Origin: Actinomycetota bacterium
Lineage (GTDB): Bacteria > Actinomycetota > Geothermincolia > Geothermincolales > RBG-13-55-18
Reading direction: 5' to 3'
Assembly: GCA_016931915.1 (NCBI GenBank)
Contig: JAFGDU010000122.1
Span: 1 to 40,774 of the forward strand
DNA: 40,774 nucleotides
In this document: positions 18,331-26,215 of the stretch, one piece after another
Layout: each line of letters begins with the position of its first letter
Numbering within the stretch: position 1 is the stretch's first letter
Position numbers and translations under genes: made by a program
The notes under the pieces: model-generated
The model's database searches: none
What the model was told of the DNA's origin: nothing
Seen by the model: only the letters and a program-made list of their open reading frames with translations

Positions 18331-18699
18331 GTTGAAAACCCGGTTCTGTTGCCCTGCGACGATCGGGGCAGGTTTGCAGGGTGACTCCAGACAGTTAAAC
18401 GCTGCTTGAGTTGATAATCTCGGGTGATAATGGTTGGCGTAAGGCTGAAACCTGACCCACAAATAGAAGACCGGAAAGTGGGCAGGCTTCCCGGTCGTGG
18501 CCAAAACTCACTCGGCGTAGATATTTTGGCAGTTTTAATATCGGCACTTTGCCTCTTGGACTTTATGCCTGACCCTAAAATAAGGTACCCGGCGGCACAT
18601 GGGAATGATATCTGTCAAATTATATGATCCAAACACTCAAGGTTTCCATACAAGATGTCGATAATTTATCCGAACATTGAGAACAGAATATCCCTGTAG
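18331..18699 (+). other. Non-coding stretch between the sortase and the riboswitch
   Basis: About 370 bp without a credible gene. It contains inverted repeats near 18352-18381 (CCCTGC with GCAGGG), two copies of TGATAAT near 18412-18431, and interleaved inverted repeats at 18451-18496. A possible weak -10 (GATAAT, 18660-18665) would place a transcript start shortly before the riboswitch. Confidence 0.5.
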
Positions 18700-18788
18700 G
18701 TGATAAAGGCAAACTCTTCCGAAAGGAGAGGGCGCAAAGCTATGGGTCTAAGACCGCGAAAGCGGTTAGGATCGCCAGGCTGCCGCCT
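18700..18788 (+). promoter_or_regulatory. Cyclic-di-GMP-I (GEMM-I) riboswitch
   Basis: The sequence matches the GEMM-I aptamer pattern: GGCAAAC at 18708, a hairpin capped by a GAAA tetraloop (CTCTTCC-GAAA-GGAGAG), the junction GGGCGCAAAGC, then ATGGGTCTAAG, a second hairpin ACCGC-GAAA-GCGGT, and the closing GATCGCCAGGCTGCCG. GGCA (18708-18711) can pair with TGCC (18781-18784) to form P1. GEMM-I aptamers bind the second messenger c-di-GMP. It lies about 120 bp upstream of the CAP-domain gene and just before a terminator, so it most likely controls transcription of that gene. Confidence 0.9.
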
Positions 18789-18798
18789 CTAAAGCGAT

Positions 18799-18835
18799 GC
18801 CCTTTCCGCCCCGGTGGAAAGGGCGGTTTCGTTTT
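18799..18835 (+). terminator. Intrinsic terminator in the riboswitch expression platform
   Basis: GCCCTTTCC (18799-18807) pairs with GGAAAGGGC (18816-18824), followed by GGTTTCGTTTTC. It lies 10 bases after the aptamer. GCCGCC at 18782-18787, which includes the 3' strand of P1, could instead pair with GGCGGT at 18822-18827, offering an antiterminator alternative. That would make ligand binding favour termination, but the direction is an inference. Confidence 0.75.
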
Positions 18836-18907
18836 CAGGCTAACAAACTGGGCAGACAAATTGGGAGATTTGCCACCAGACCTCGGGGACAAAAGGAGAG
18901 AAGCAAA

Positions 18908-20734
18908 ATGAGAGGGCTCACTCGGTGGCAGAAGAATGCGACAGCAGCATTCGGATTCATCTTTCTCGCCCTGGCAGTACTGCAACCGTTGATGTTCCAG
19001 ACCAGCAGCGCGGTAGCGGCTGTCAATGCGTCGGGCGAGGAAGCGTCCATGCTCCAGCTGATAAACCAGGCTCGCAACAGCGCTGGCCTGCCTTCACTTT
19101 ACGCGGAAGAGCAGCTCACCGATCTGGCGCGCAGCTATTCCAGCGAGATGATCCAGTACGACTTCTTCGGGCATGTCTCCCCGGTCACAGGTACCCTGCA
19201 GCAGCGTATAACGGCGCGGGGGATAACCGGATGGACGTTGGCCGGAGAGAATATCGCCAAGGCGCCCAGCGTGGAAGTGGCTTTCGATGCCCTCATGAAC
19301 AGCCCCTCACACAAGGAGAACATACTGCGCTCCGAGTTCAACTGCATCGGCATCGGCGTACTCAAGGATGGAAATTGCCTCTACATAACGCAGGAATTCA
19401 TGTGCTTCTCGCCCATCCCCGCCTCCGCCGAACGCGGAGTTTCGCCGGCACCGGCACCTGCTCCGCAGCAGTCACCGGACACCTTCGAATCGTACCTGCT
19501 GATCATGAACCCCAACGAGCAGGCGGCCCAGGTGACCGTGACCTTCCAGGGGGAGGACGGATCGAACCAGAGCTTCTCCTACGACGTGGGGGCGAACAGC
19601 CGCTTCACCGTTCCGGTGCGGGAGACGGTGGGCTGCGGTTCTTTTTCCACCGACGTGGAGAGCGACATACCGGTATTGGCGGAGCGGGCCATGTACTTCC
19701 GCTACGAGGGCAGGATGGGCGGACACGATTCCATCGGAGCCATACAGCCCTCGACCACCTGGTTCTTCGCCGAGGGCTACACCGGCGATTCCTTCGATAC
19801 CTGGGTGTTGCTCCAGAACCCCAACGACGTCGAGGCCGCGGTTACCTTGAGCTTCATGCGGCCGGACGGCGGGGTGATAACCCACCAGGTAAACATACCG
19901 CCACGTCGCCGCCACAGCGTGCACGTCGACGAGGTTCCGGGGCTGGAATCCACCGACGTCTCCACGCAAGTGGCGTCCAACGTGCCCATCGTCGCCGAGC
20001 GGGCCATGTACTTCAACTATGGGGGCAAGGACGGCGGACACGACTCCATCGGCGCCAGCTCGGCCTCCAATACCTGGTTTTTCGCCGAGGGCTACACTGG
20101 GGATACCTTCGACACCTGGGTGCTGCTGCAGAACCCCAACGAGGGTACCGCCACCGTCAGCTTGAGTTTTATGAAGCCGGACGGCTCAGTCGTCAGCCAG
20201 CAGGTGAGCATTCCCGGACGCAGGCGCCAGAGCGTTCATGTCGACAGCGTACCGGGGCTCGAGGCGACGGACGTCTCCACCCGCATCGACTCGGATCTGC
20301 CCATCATCGCGGAACGGTCGATGTACTTCAGCTATCAGGGCAGAAAGGGCGGGCATGCTACCATGGGCGCGGCTTCTCCCGAAAGCCAGTGGTACCTGGC
20401 GGAAGGTTACACCGGGGGTGAGTTCGACGAGTACGTGCTTCTGCTCAATCCCGGCGATGAAGCGGCCAGCGTGGACGTGGTCTTCATGCGCTCGGACGGC
20501 GTGAATGTGAACCGCAAGATAGAGATGGGGCCTCATTCCCGCTTCACCATCCACGTGGACGAGGTGGGAAACCTCGCGGACGCCGAGGTGAGCACCAAGG
20601 TGACGTCCAGCACCCCCATCGTCGTTGAGCTGGCGCAGTATTTCAACTTCCGCGGCCTGGCGGATGGGAACAACGCTATTGGCTCATGCCAGCCCTCCAC
20701 CGATTGGTATTTTGCGGAGGGCTGCGTGAAATAG
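18908..20734 (+). CDS. Secreted CAP-domain protein with four ~105-residue repeats
   Basis: A 608-residue exported protein. ATG 18908 follows AAAGGAGAG at good spacing; the open frame continues upstream only through the riboswitch terminator. Residues 1-40 are a signal peptide with a long hydrophobic core ending in an AVAA-like site. Residues ~43-170 form a CAP/SCP domain with H89 (FFGHVSP), E114 (AGENIA) and H135 (SPSHKENIL), the expected cavity residues. After a Pro/Ala linker come four tandem repeats (starting near 19484, 19793, 20108 and 20423), each with a V/LLxNPN strand, a VPGL-VST segment, an AERxMYF motif and a closing WFFAEGYTG. The last ends at AEGCVK, the C-terminus. No LPXTG motif or C-terminal anchor is visible, so the protein is probably released or held non-covalently. 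Confidence 0.85.
   Translation: MRGLTRWQKNATAAFGFIFLALAVLQPLMFQTSSAVAAVNASGEEASMLQLINQARNSAGLPSLYAEEQLTDLARSYSSEMIQYDFFGHVSPVTGTLQQRITARGITGWTLAGENIAKAPSVEVAFDALMNSPSHKENILRSEFNCIGIGVLKDGNCLYITQEFMCFSPIPASAERGVSPAPAPAPQQSPDTFESYLLIMNPNEQAAQVTVTFQGEDGSNQSFSYDVGANSRFTVPVRETVGCGSFSTDVESDIPVLAERAMYFRYEGRMGGHDSIGAIQPSTTWFFAEGYTGDSFDTWVLLQNPNDVEAAVTLSFMRPDGGVITHQVNIPPRRRHSVHVDEVPGLESTDVSTQVASNVPIVAERAMYFNYGGKDGGHDSIGASSASNTWFFAEGYTGDTFDTWVLLQNPNEGTATVSLSFMKPDGSVVSQQVSIPGRRRQSVHVDSVPGLEATDVSTRIDSDLPIIAERSMYFSYQGRKGGHATMGAASPESQWYLAEGYTGGEFDEYVLLLNPGDEAASVDVVFMRSDGVNVNRKIEMGPHSRFTIHVDEVGNLADAEVSTKVTSSTPIVVELAQYFNFRGLADGNNAIGSCQPSTDWYFAEGCVK
19484..20731 (+). repeat. Four tandem protein-coding repeats (309-315 bp each)
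   Basis: Units begin with a (T/S/E)FD-W/Y-VLLxNP segment at 19484, 19793, 20108 and 20423, at 309, 315 and 315 bp spacing. Units 2 and 3 are the most alike in protein sequence; unit 1 and unit 4 are more diverged. They are repeats inside a gene, not a mobile element. Confidence 0.85.
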
Positions 20735-20754
20735 ACCGGTTGAAGGTTTTATAA

Positions 20755-20781
20755 GGGGCCGCCTGGTTTCCAGGCGGCCCC
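20755..20781 (+). terminator. Strong hairpin after the CAP-protein gene
   Basis: GGGGCCGCCTGG (20755-20766) pairs perfectly with CCAGGCGGCCCC (20770-20781). No T-run follows on the + strand (an A-run does, after TCCCCT), so this may act as a factor-assisted terminator or 3' stabiliser rather than a classical intrinsic terminator. Confidence 0.6.
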
Positions 20782-20926
20782 TCCCCTAAAAAAAAGCGCA
20801 GCCCTCACACATATACGCGGGCCGTGAGGGGAGTAGGCAGACCCGCGATCCGCCGCAAGACGCAAGTCGGCCGGTACGCGCACGCGGGGTTTACAGGGGG
20901 ATTTACACCATGTTAGCATACTAAGC

Positions 20927-20935
20927 TGTGATAAA
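20927..20935 (+). promoter_or_regulatory. Possible extended -10 promoter for rplU
   Basis: TGTGATAAA gives a TGn-extended -10 about 20 bases before the rplU start, which would leave a leader of about 13 nt containing only the Shine-Dalgarno. No good -35 is seen at normal spacing. TTTACA at 20890 with TAGCAT at 20914 (18 bp apart) is a weaker alternative. Confidence 0.35.
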
Positions 20936-20954
20936 ATAGCCGTGGAGGTCTGAT

Positions 20955-21320
20955 ATGTATGCAGTGATAGAGACGGGCGGAAAGCAATACCGCGTGGAAA
21001 AAGGCTCGTTGATCCGTATTGAGAAACTCGACGCCGCTGAGGGTGAAAAGGTAACCTTCGAGCGCGTGATCCTGGCCAGCAACAATGGCAAGGTCGTGGC
21101 GGGACCCGACGCCGCAAAGGTAAAGGTGGAGGGGACCGTCGTACGTCAGGGTAAGGGCAAAAAGGTAATAGTCTTCAAGTACAAGCCCAAGAAGGGGTAC
21201 CGACGGAAGCAGGGCCACCGCCAGCTGTTTACGGAGGTGAGGGTGGATAAGATAACCGGAGGACCCCGTGCGCCCAAGGCGAAGAAAGAGAAGGAAGAAG
21301 AAGAAGCCAAGGCCGGCTGA
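20955..21320 (+). CDS. rplU: 50S ribosomal protein L21
   Basis: L21 is a structural 23S rRNA-binding protein. The 121 residues start with the typical MYAVIETGGKQYRVEKG and contain FKYKPKKGYRRKQGHRQ. A charged Lys/Glu tail of about 20 residues extends beyond the usual end. GGAGG (20944-20948) sits six bases before the ATG. It begins the rplU-rpmA-obgE block common in bacteria. Confidence 0.98.
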   Translation: MYAVIETGGKQYRVEKGSLIRIEKLDAAEGEKVTFERVILASNNGKVVAGPDAAKVKVEGTVVRQGKGKKVIVFKYKPKKGYRRKQGHRQLFTEVRVDKITGGPRAPKAKKEKEEEEAKAG

Positions 21321-21345
21321 GCCTTGCGTTAAGAGGTGAGGGGAT

Positions 21346-21600
21346 ATGTCCAGCAAGAAAGGCGTAGGAAGCTCCCGCAACGGTCGGGACAGCCACTCCA
21401 AGCGGTTGGGGGTAAAGAGCTTCGGCGGCCAGTACGTGACCGGGGGTTCGATACTGGTACGCCAGTGCGGTACGAAGATTAAACCCGGGGACAACGTCGG
21501 CCTAGGCAGAGATTATACGCTCTTCGCCAAGGTGGACGGTTACGTGCAGTATCACAACAGCGGCGACAGGCATTTCGTAAGCGTAGTCCCGGCGGAATAA
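21346..21600 (+). CDS. rpmA: 50S ribosomal protein L27
   Basis: L27 reaches the peptidyl transferase centre with its N-terminal tail. The 84 residues read [21 protein letters not shown] near the start, as expected. There is no N-terminal extension with the Prp cleavage site found in many Firmicutes, and no prp gene lies in the 25-bp gap after rplU. Gly-Val replaces the more usual Gly-Gly in the tail. Confidence 0.98.
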   Translation: MSSKKGVGSSRNGRDSHSKRLGVKSFGGQYVTGGSILVRQCGTKIKPGDNVGLGRDYTLFAKVDGYVQYHNSGDRHFVSVVPAE

Positions 21601-21633
21601 CACAACCGTTCCGCCGCGGGTCATGAAGAGACT

Positions 21634-21664
21634 GGTCCCGGCACGGCCGGGACCATTTATTTTC
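21634..21664 (+). terminator. Intrinsic terminator after rpmA
   Basis: GGTCCCGGC (21634-21642) pairs with GCCGGGACC (21646-21654) around a 3-nt loop, followed by ATTTATTTTC. Confidence 0.85.
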
Positions 21665-21758
21665 GGCGACTCAGCGCTCTGTGCGTTACGATGGGCAAGG
21701 CATGGCGCACGTCGAACGCGCTAAAGGCGCATAAGCGCATATTTGTGGGAGTGAACTC

Positions 21759-23060
21759 ATGTTCATCGACGAGGTTGAGATCCATGTGCAAGGGGGCGAG
21801 GGGGGAAGGGGCTGCGCCAGTTTCCACCGCGAGAAGTTCCGTCCGCTGGGAGGACCAGACGGCGGCGACGGGGGCAGGGGAGGCTCGGTTGTCCTGCGCG
21901 CGTCAGGCAGCGTAAACACCCTGGTGGAATATACACGGCAACGCCATTTCCGGGCCGGCAGGGGAGGAAGCGGAGCGGGCAACAACTGCCACGGAGCCGA
22001 CGGGAAGGATATCGTGCTGCAGGTTCCCGTGGGCACTCAGGTCAGGGACGAGAACGGCGTACTCCTGGCCGATCTCGCACATGACGGCAAGGAGGCACTG
22101 GTGGCCGAGGGGGGCAGGGGTGGCAGGGGCAACGCCGCCTTCGCCACTCCAGCACGCCGCTCACCTGATTTCGCTGAGAAAGGAGAGCTAGGCAGGGAGA
22201 GATGGATAAGGCTCGAGCTCAAGCTGTTGGCGGATGTCGGCCTGGTCGGTTTTCCAAATGTCGGTAAATCCACGCTAATCTCGCGCATATCGGCAGCCCG
22301 CCCGCGTATCGCCGATTACCCCTTCACCACCCTGGAGCCGGTGCTGGGGGTGGTAAGGGTGGACGAGGAGCGGAGCTTCGTCATCTCGGACCTGCCGGGA
22401 CTCATCGAAGGAGCTCACGAGGGAAGGGGTTTGGGGACGAGGTTCCTGCGGCACGTGGAAAGGACCGTCGTGCTGGTGCACATGCTGGACGTGTCGCCGG
22501 GCGCGGAGGCCTCTCCCGCCCACGCACTCGAGGTGATTGTGGAGGAACTCGCGGCGTACGGCCCGCACCTCATGGAGCGGCCCCAGGTGGTAGCGGCGAA
22601 CAAGCTGGACGCTGTCGATAAGCGCAGACTGCAGGAGGCACGCGAGGCGGCCGCATCGCGGGGATGGGAGCTCTTCCCCATATCCGCCGTCAGCGGGGAA
22701 GGGGTGCAGGCCCTGGTGTGGCGGCTCGGCGATATGGTCGAGGGGGCGCGAGGGGAGGGGGGCATCGAGATCCCCGAGGAGCGAACGGTTTATACCTATG
22801 ATCCGCAGCGGGAGCGCGGTTTCCGGGTGGTGAGGGAAGAGGAGGGGTTCTATGTCCTGGGACAGCGAGTGGAGGGTCTGGTGTACAGGCTGGACATCGC
22901 AAATCCCCAGGCGTTGTCCTACGTGCAAGGCGCGCTGAAGAAGATGGGAGTGGAGGAGGAGTTACTCGCACTCGGCGCACGGGAGGGCGATGCGGTGATC
23001 ATCGGGGATTATGTCTTCGACTTCTTCCCCGAGACCCAGCCGGGAAGGAGTGGGGAATAG
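21759..23060 (+). CDS. obgE: GTPase Obg/CgtA
   Basis: Obg is an essential GTPase that acts in late 50S assembly and stress signalling. The 433 residues show the glycine-rich OBG fold (VQGGEGGRGCASFHREKF, GGDGGRGGSVVL), the G domain with the P-loop GFPNVGKST at 164-172, DLPGLIEGAHEGRGLG (G3), NKLD (G4) and SAVSGEG (G5), and a C-terminal OCT domain of about 75 residues. The OCT domain is typical of Firmicutes and Actinobacteria Obg rather than the E. coli form. It starts about 95 bp after the rpmA terminator. Confidence 0.97.
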   Translation: MFIDEVEIHVQGGEGGRGCASFHREKFRPLGGPDGGDGGRGGSVVLRASGSVNTLVEYTRQRHFRAGRGGSGAGNNCHGADGKDIVLQVPVGTQVRDENGVLLADLAHDGKEALVAEGGRGGRGNAAFATPARRSPDFAEKGELGRERWIRLELKLLADVGLVGFPNVGKSTLISRISAARPRIADYPFTTLEPVLGVVRVDEERSFVISDLPGLIEGAHEGRGLGTRFLRHVERTVVLVHMLDVSPGAEASPAHALEVIVEELAAYGPHLMERPQVVAANKLDAVDKRRLQEAREAAASRGWELFPISAVSGEGVQALVWRLGDMVEGARGEGGIEIPEERTVYTYDPQRERGFRVVREEEGFYVLGQRVEGLVYRLDIANPQALSYVQGALKKMGVEEELLALGAREGDAVIIGDYVFDFFPETQPGRSGE

Positions 23061-23117
23061 AAGCAGCGCATATTATTATTGATGGAAGTATAACGATCGG
23101 AAAAGCGGAGAGATAGC

Positions 23118-24257
23118 ATGACCGGTGCGAGAAAGCGCGACATCGAGGGAGGACGCCTGGTTATCAAGGTGGGAACCTACACCCTGAACGACAAGGCCGG
23201 ACGCCTTAACCGCGAACACATGCGGGATCTGGTCGGGCAGATAGCCTCGCTGCGCCAGGCGGGACGGGAGATCATCCTGGTCTCCTCGGGCGCTATAGCA
23301 GCCGGGGTCGAACTCCTCGGGCTGCCGGAGCGCCCCAGCGACATCCCCTCGCTTCAGGCTGCCTCCTCCGTAGGACAGGGATTGCTGCTGCGCCTGTATA
23401 CGGAATTCTTCGCCGCGTACGGCATACTCGTGGGACAGGTGCTGTTCACCCAATACGATTTCGCCCACCGCCAGCAGTACCTGAACGCACGCAATACCTT
23501 TCGCAGCCTGCTGGAGCAGGGAGTAGTGCCCCTGGTGAACGAGAACGACACCGTGGCCGTGGAGGAGATACGCTTCGGAGACAACGACCGGCTGGCCGCC
23601 CTTGTGGCGGTGTTGACCGACGCAGACCTGCTCGTCATGCTCTCAGACATCAAGGGCCTGTATACTGCCGACCCCAAGAGGGAGCGGGGGGCTCGTATAA
23701 TACGCGAGGTAGAGAAGATAACCCCGGAGATGGCCAGGTTCGCAGGTAAGGCCATGGAGGAGCACTCCAGCGGCGGCATGGTGGCAAAGCTCGAGGCCGC
23801 ACGCATAGCCACGGCTTCCGGGATCGGCGTGGTGCTGGCCAGGGGGCGCGATCCGGATGTGCTGGCGGCGATCCTGGAGGGAAGGCAGGTAGGAACGTAT
23901 TTTCATCCCGGAAGGAAGAGACTGCGCGACCACAAGCACTGGATCGCCTTCGGAAGCCGTCCCCGGGGGACCATCGTCATTGACGGGGGCGCGTGTGAGG
24001 CCCTCCTGTATAGAGGAAAGAGCCTGCTGCCGGCGGGCGTTCTGGAATGCCGGGGGAACTTCGTCAGCGGCGATGCCGTCGAGGTTGTAGACGAGAGCGG
24101 GAGAAAGATCGCGCGCGGTCTTTGCGGTCTCTCTGCGGCTGACGTGGAAGATGTAAAGGGGATGCGCACGGACGAGGCCGCGCGCCGCCTGGGGGGCGAG
24201 CAGTGCGAGGAGGTCATCCACCGCGACTACCTGGTGATAGTGGCCAAGGAAGAATGA
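23118..24257 (+). CDS. proB: Glutamate 5-kinase
   Basis: ProB phosphorylates glutamate at the gamma carboxyl, the first step of proline synthesis, and is normally feedback-inhibited by proline. The 379 residues comprise the amino acid kinase domain (VIKVGTYTLN, VSSGAIAAGV, VNENDTVAVEE, FGDNDRLAALVA, LSDIKGLYTADP, GGMVAKLEAA) and a C-terminal PUA domain (about 285-365). The motif usually reading VGSSSL is VGTYTL here, a conservative change at a substrate loop. ATG 23118 follows GGAGAG. The gene is followed by proA. Confidence 0.95.
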   Translation: MTGARKRDIEGGRLVIKVGTYTLNDKAGRLNREHMRDLVGQIASLRQAGREIILVSSGAIAAGVELLGLPERPSDIPSLQAASSVGQGLLLRLYTEFFAAYGILVGQVLFTQYDFAHRQQYLNARNTFRSLLEQGVVPLVNENDTVAVEEIRFGDNDRLAALVAVLTDADLLVMLSDIKGLYTADPKRERGARIIREVEKITPEMARFAGKAMEEHSSGGMVAKLEAARIATASGIGVVLARGRDPDVLAAILEGRQVGTYFHPGRKRLRDHKHWIAFGSRPRGTIVIDGGACEALLYRGKSLLPAGVLECRGNFVSGDAVEVVDESGRKIARGLCGLSAADVEDVKGMRTDEAARRLGGEQCEEVIHRDYLVIVAKEE

Positions 24258-24336
24258 GAGGTCGGCGTGAGTGCAAGGGGATCATAGGCGGCAGGAAAAC
24301 ATACATCTCATATATAAAGATTAGACGGAGGAAAGA

Positions 24337-25584
24337 ATGAGCGTTATCGAGGAATTGGGGATCCGGGCCGGCGAGGCTGCGCGTGAACTCGCCGTGGTCA
24401 CGGCCGAGGCAAAGAACAACGCCCTGGAGGAGATGGCCCGGGCCCTCACGTCCAGGGTGGACGAGATCCTCGGCGCGAACGAGGAGGACCGCAAGGCGGG
24501 CATCGAGAACGGGATGAGCGACGCTCTCCTCGACCGCCTCACCCTCAGCGAGAAAAGAGTCGGCGAGATGGCGCAAGGCCTGCGCGAGCTGGCGGCCGCG
24601 AGCGACCCGGTGGGCGAGGTGGTGGAGGGATGGAGGCTTGCCAATGGCCTGGAGATAAAGAAAGTACGCGTTCCCCTGGGAGTAGTGGGGATAATCTACG
24701 AGGCGCGGCCCAACGTCACCGTCGACGCCGCAGGCCTCTGCGTAAAGTCCGGCAACGCGGTCATCCTGCGCGGAAGCTCGTCGGCCATTAATTCGAACCG
24801 TTTTCTGAGCGAGGTCATCGCGCACGCGGGTGAGAGCGCAGGGCTTCCAGGCGGGTGTATCCAGCTGGTGCCCCTCACGGACAGGGAATCTGCGAAGGAG
24901 CTCATGCGCCTGCGCAAATACGTCGATGTGCTCATCCCGCGGGGCGGCGCCGGGCTCATCCGTACCGTGGTCGAGGAGAGCACGGTGCCGGTGATCGAGA
25001 CCGGGGTCGGCAATTGCCACACCTTCGTCGATGCTTCCGCGGACCTGGACATGGCGGAGAGGATCGTGGTAAACGCCAAGACCCACAGGCCGGGTGTATG
25101 CAATGCCATGGAGACCATGCTGGTGCACGAGGCGGTGGCGGCGGAGTTCCTGCCTCGTGTGGCGCAGGAACTCACGCAGCTGGGGGTGGAGCTGCGCGGT
25201 TGTGAGCGCACGCAGGAGATACTCCAGGGCGTGAAGGCGGCCACGGAAGATGACTGGTACGAGGAGTACCTGGACCTTATCCTGGCCGTAAGGGTCGTCC
25301 CGTCGCTGCAGGAGGCCATACGCCATATCAACACCTACGGCTCGCAGCATTCCGAGGCCATCGTCACATCGGACCTGGACGCGGCGCGGCGTTTTACCGC
25401 CGGGGTGGATTCTGCGGACGTTTACGTCAACGCCTCCACCCGTTTTACCGACGGGGGCCAGTTCGGGCTGGGGGCGGAGATCGGGATCTCCACGCAGAAA
25501 CTGCATGCCCGTGGGCCCATGGGCTTACGCGAGCTCACCTCAACCAAGTTCATTATCTACGGAGACGGGCAAGTGAGGTCCTGA
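24337..25584 (+). CDS. proA: Gamma-glutamyl phosphate reductase
   Basis: ProA reduces glutamyl 5-phosphate to the semialdehyde with NADPH, the second step of proline synthesis. The 415 residues match the family in length and contain [39 protein letters not shown], the active-site cysteine in [10 protein letters not shown] and [18 protein letters not shown]. It starts with a strong GGAGGAAAG, 79 bp after proB, and ends two bases before nadD. Confidence 0.97.
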   Translation: MSVIEELGIRAGEAARELAVVTAEAKNNALEEMARALTSRVDEILGANEEDRKAGIENGMSDALLDRLTLSEKRVGEMAQGLRELAAASDPVGEVVEGWRLANGLEIKKVRVPLGVVGIIYEARPNVTVDAAGLCVKSGNAVILRGSSSAINSNRFLSEVIAHAGESAGLPGGCIQLVPLTDRESAKELMRLRKYVDVLIPRGGAGLIRTVVEESTVPVIETGVGNCHTFVDASADLDMAERIVVNAKTHRPGVCNAMETMLVHEAVAAEFLPRVAQELTQLGVELRGCERTQEILQGVKAATEDDWYEEYLDLILAVRVVPSLQEAIRHINTYGSQHSEAIVTSDLDAARRFTAGVDSADVYVNASTRFTDGGQFGLGAEIGISTQKLHARGPMGLRELTSTKFIIYGDGQVRS

Positions 25585-25585
25585 G

Positions 25586-26215
25586 ATGGGCAGATTGAGG
25601 ATCAAGCGCATCGGCGTAATGGGCGGAACCTTCGATCCTATACACAACGGCCATCTGGTGACGGCAGAGGAAGCCTGGAAGCAGTTCCAGCTGGACCAGG
25701 TACTCTTCGTGCCCAGCGGCAGTCCGCCGCACAAGGAAGACCGCAAGAGCCTGGATGCGGAGGACCGCTACCTCATGACGGTTATCGCGACCGCAACCAA
25801 CCCCCATTTCAGGGTCTCGCGCTTGGAAATAGTAAGGCCCGGCCCCTCCTATACCATCGATACGGTTCGGGAACTGCACCGTATCTACGGAAAGAACACG
25901 GAGGTGTTCTTCATCACCGGAGCGGATGCCATCCTCGAGATCCTAACCTGGAAGGAGCCGGAAGCGGTGCTGCGAGAGGCGACCTTTATCGCGGCGACCC
26001 GCCCCGGTTATGACCTGAAGAGGCTGGAGGAGTCACTCCCGGAGGCCGAAAAAGAGAGGCACGCCAGCGATCCGCGCGTGCTGGTGATGGAGATACCGGC
26101 GCTGGCCATATCCTCGACGGATATAAGGCAAAGGGTCAAACAGGGAAGGCCAATAACCTACCTGGTTCCGGAGGGAGTTTCGGAGTTCATCGAAAAGAAC
26201 GGGTTCTATCGTTGA
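25586..26215 (+). CDS. nadD: Nicotinate-nucleotide adenylyltransferase
   Basis: NadD converts nicotinate mononucleotide and ATP into deamido-NAD. The 209 residues include the nucleotidyltransferase signature GGTFDPIHNGHL at 13-24, VPSGSPPHK, FITGADA and the second signature ISSTDIRQRV near the end. It begins two bases after the proA stop and its own stop overlaps the next start (TTGA). Confidence 0.96.
   Translation: MGRLRIKRIGVMGGTFDPIHNGHLVTAEEAWKQFQLDQVLFVPSGSPPHKEDRKSLDAEDRYLMTVIATATNPHFRVSRLEIVRPGPSYTIDTVRELHRIYGKNTEVFFITGADAILEILTWKEPEAVLREATFIAATRPGYDLKRLEESLPEAEKERHASDPRVLVMEIPALAISSTDIRQRVKQGRPITYLVPEGVSEFIEKNGFYR

Noticed and set aside
18797-18907. Longer N-terminus for the CAP-domain protein
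   Set aside because: It would translate the riboswitch terminator; ATG 18908 has a good ribosome binding site and begins a signal peptide.
20700-20734. Sortase sorting signal at the end of the CAP-domain protein
   Set aside because: The C-terminus is WYFAEGCVK with no LPXTG-like motif, hydrophobic segment or basic tail.
20890-20954. Ribosomal L21 leader RNA before rplU
   Set aside because: Only a short leader is likely from the extended -10, and I could not see the conserved L21 leader structure.
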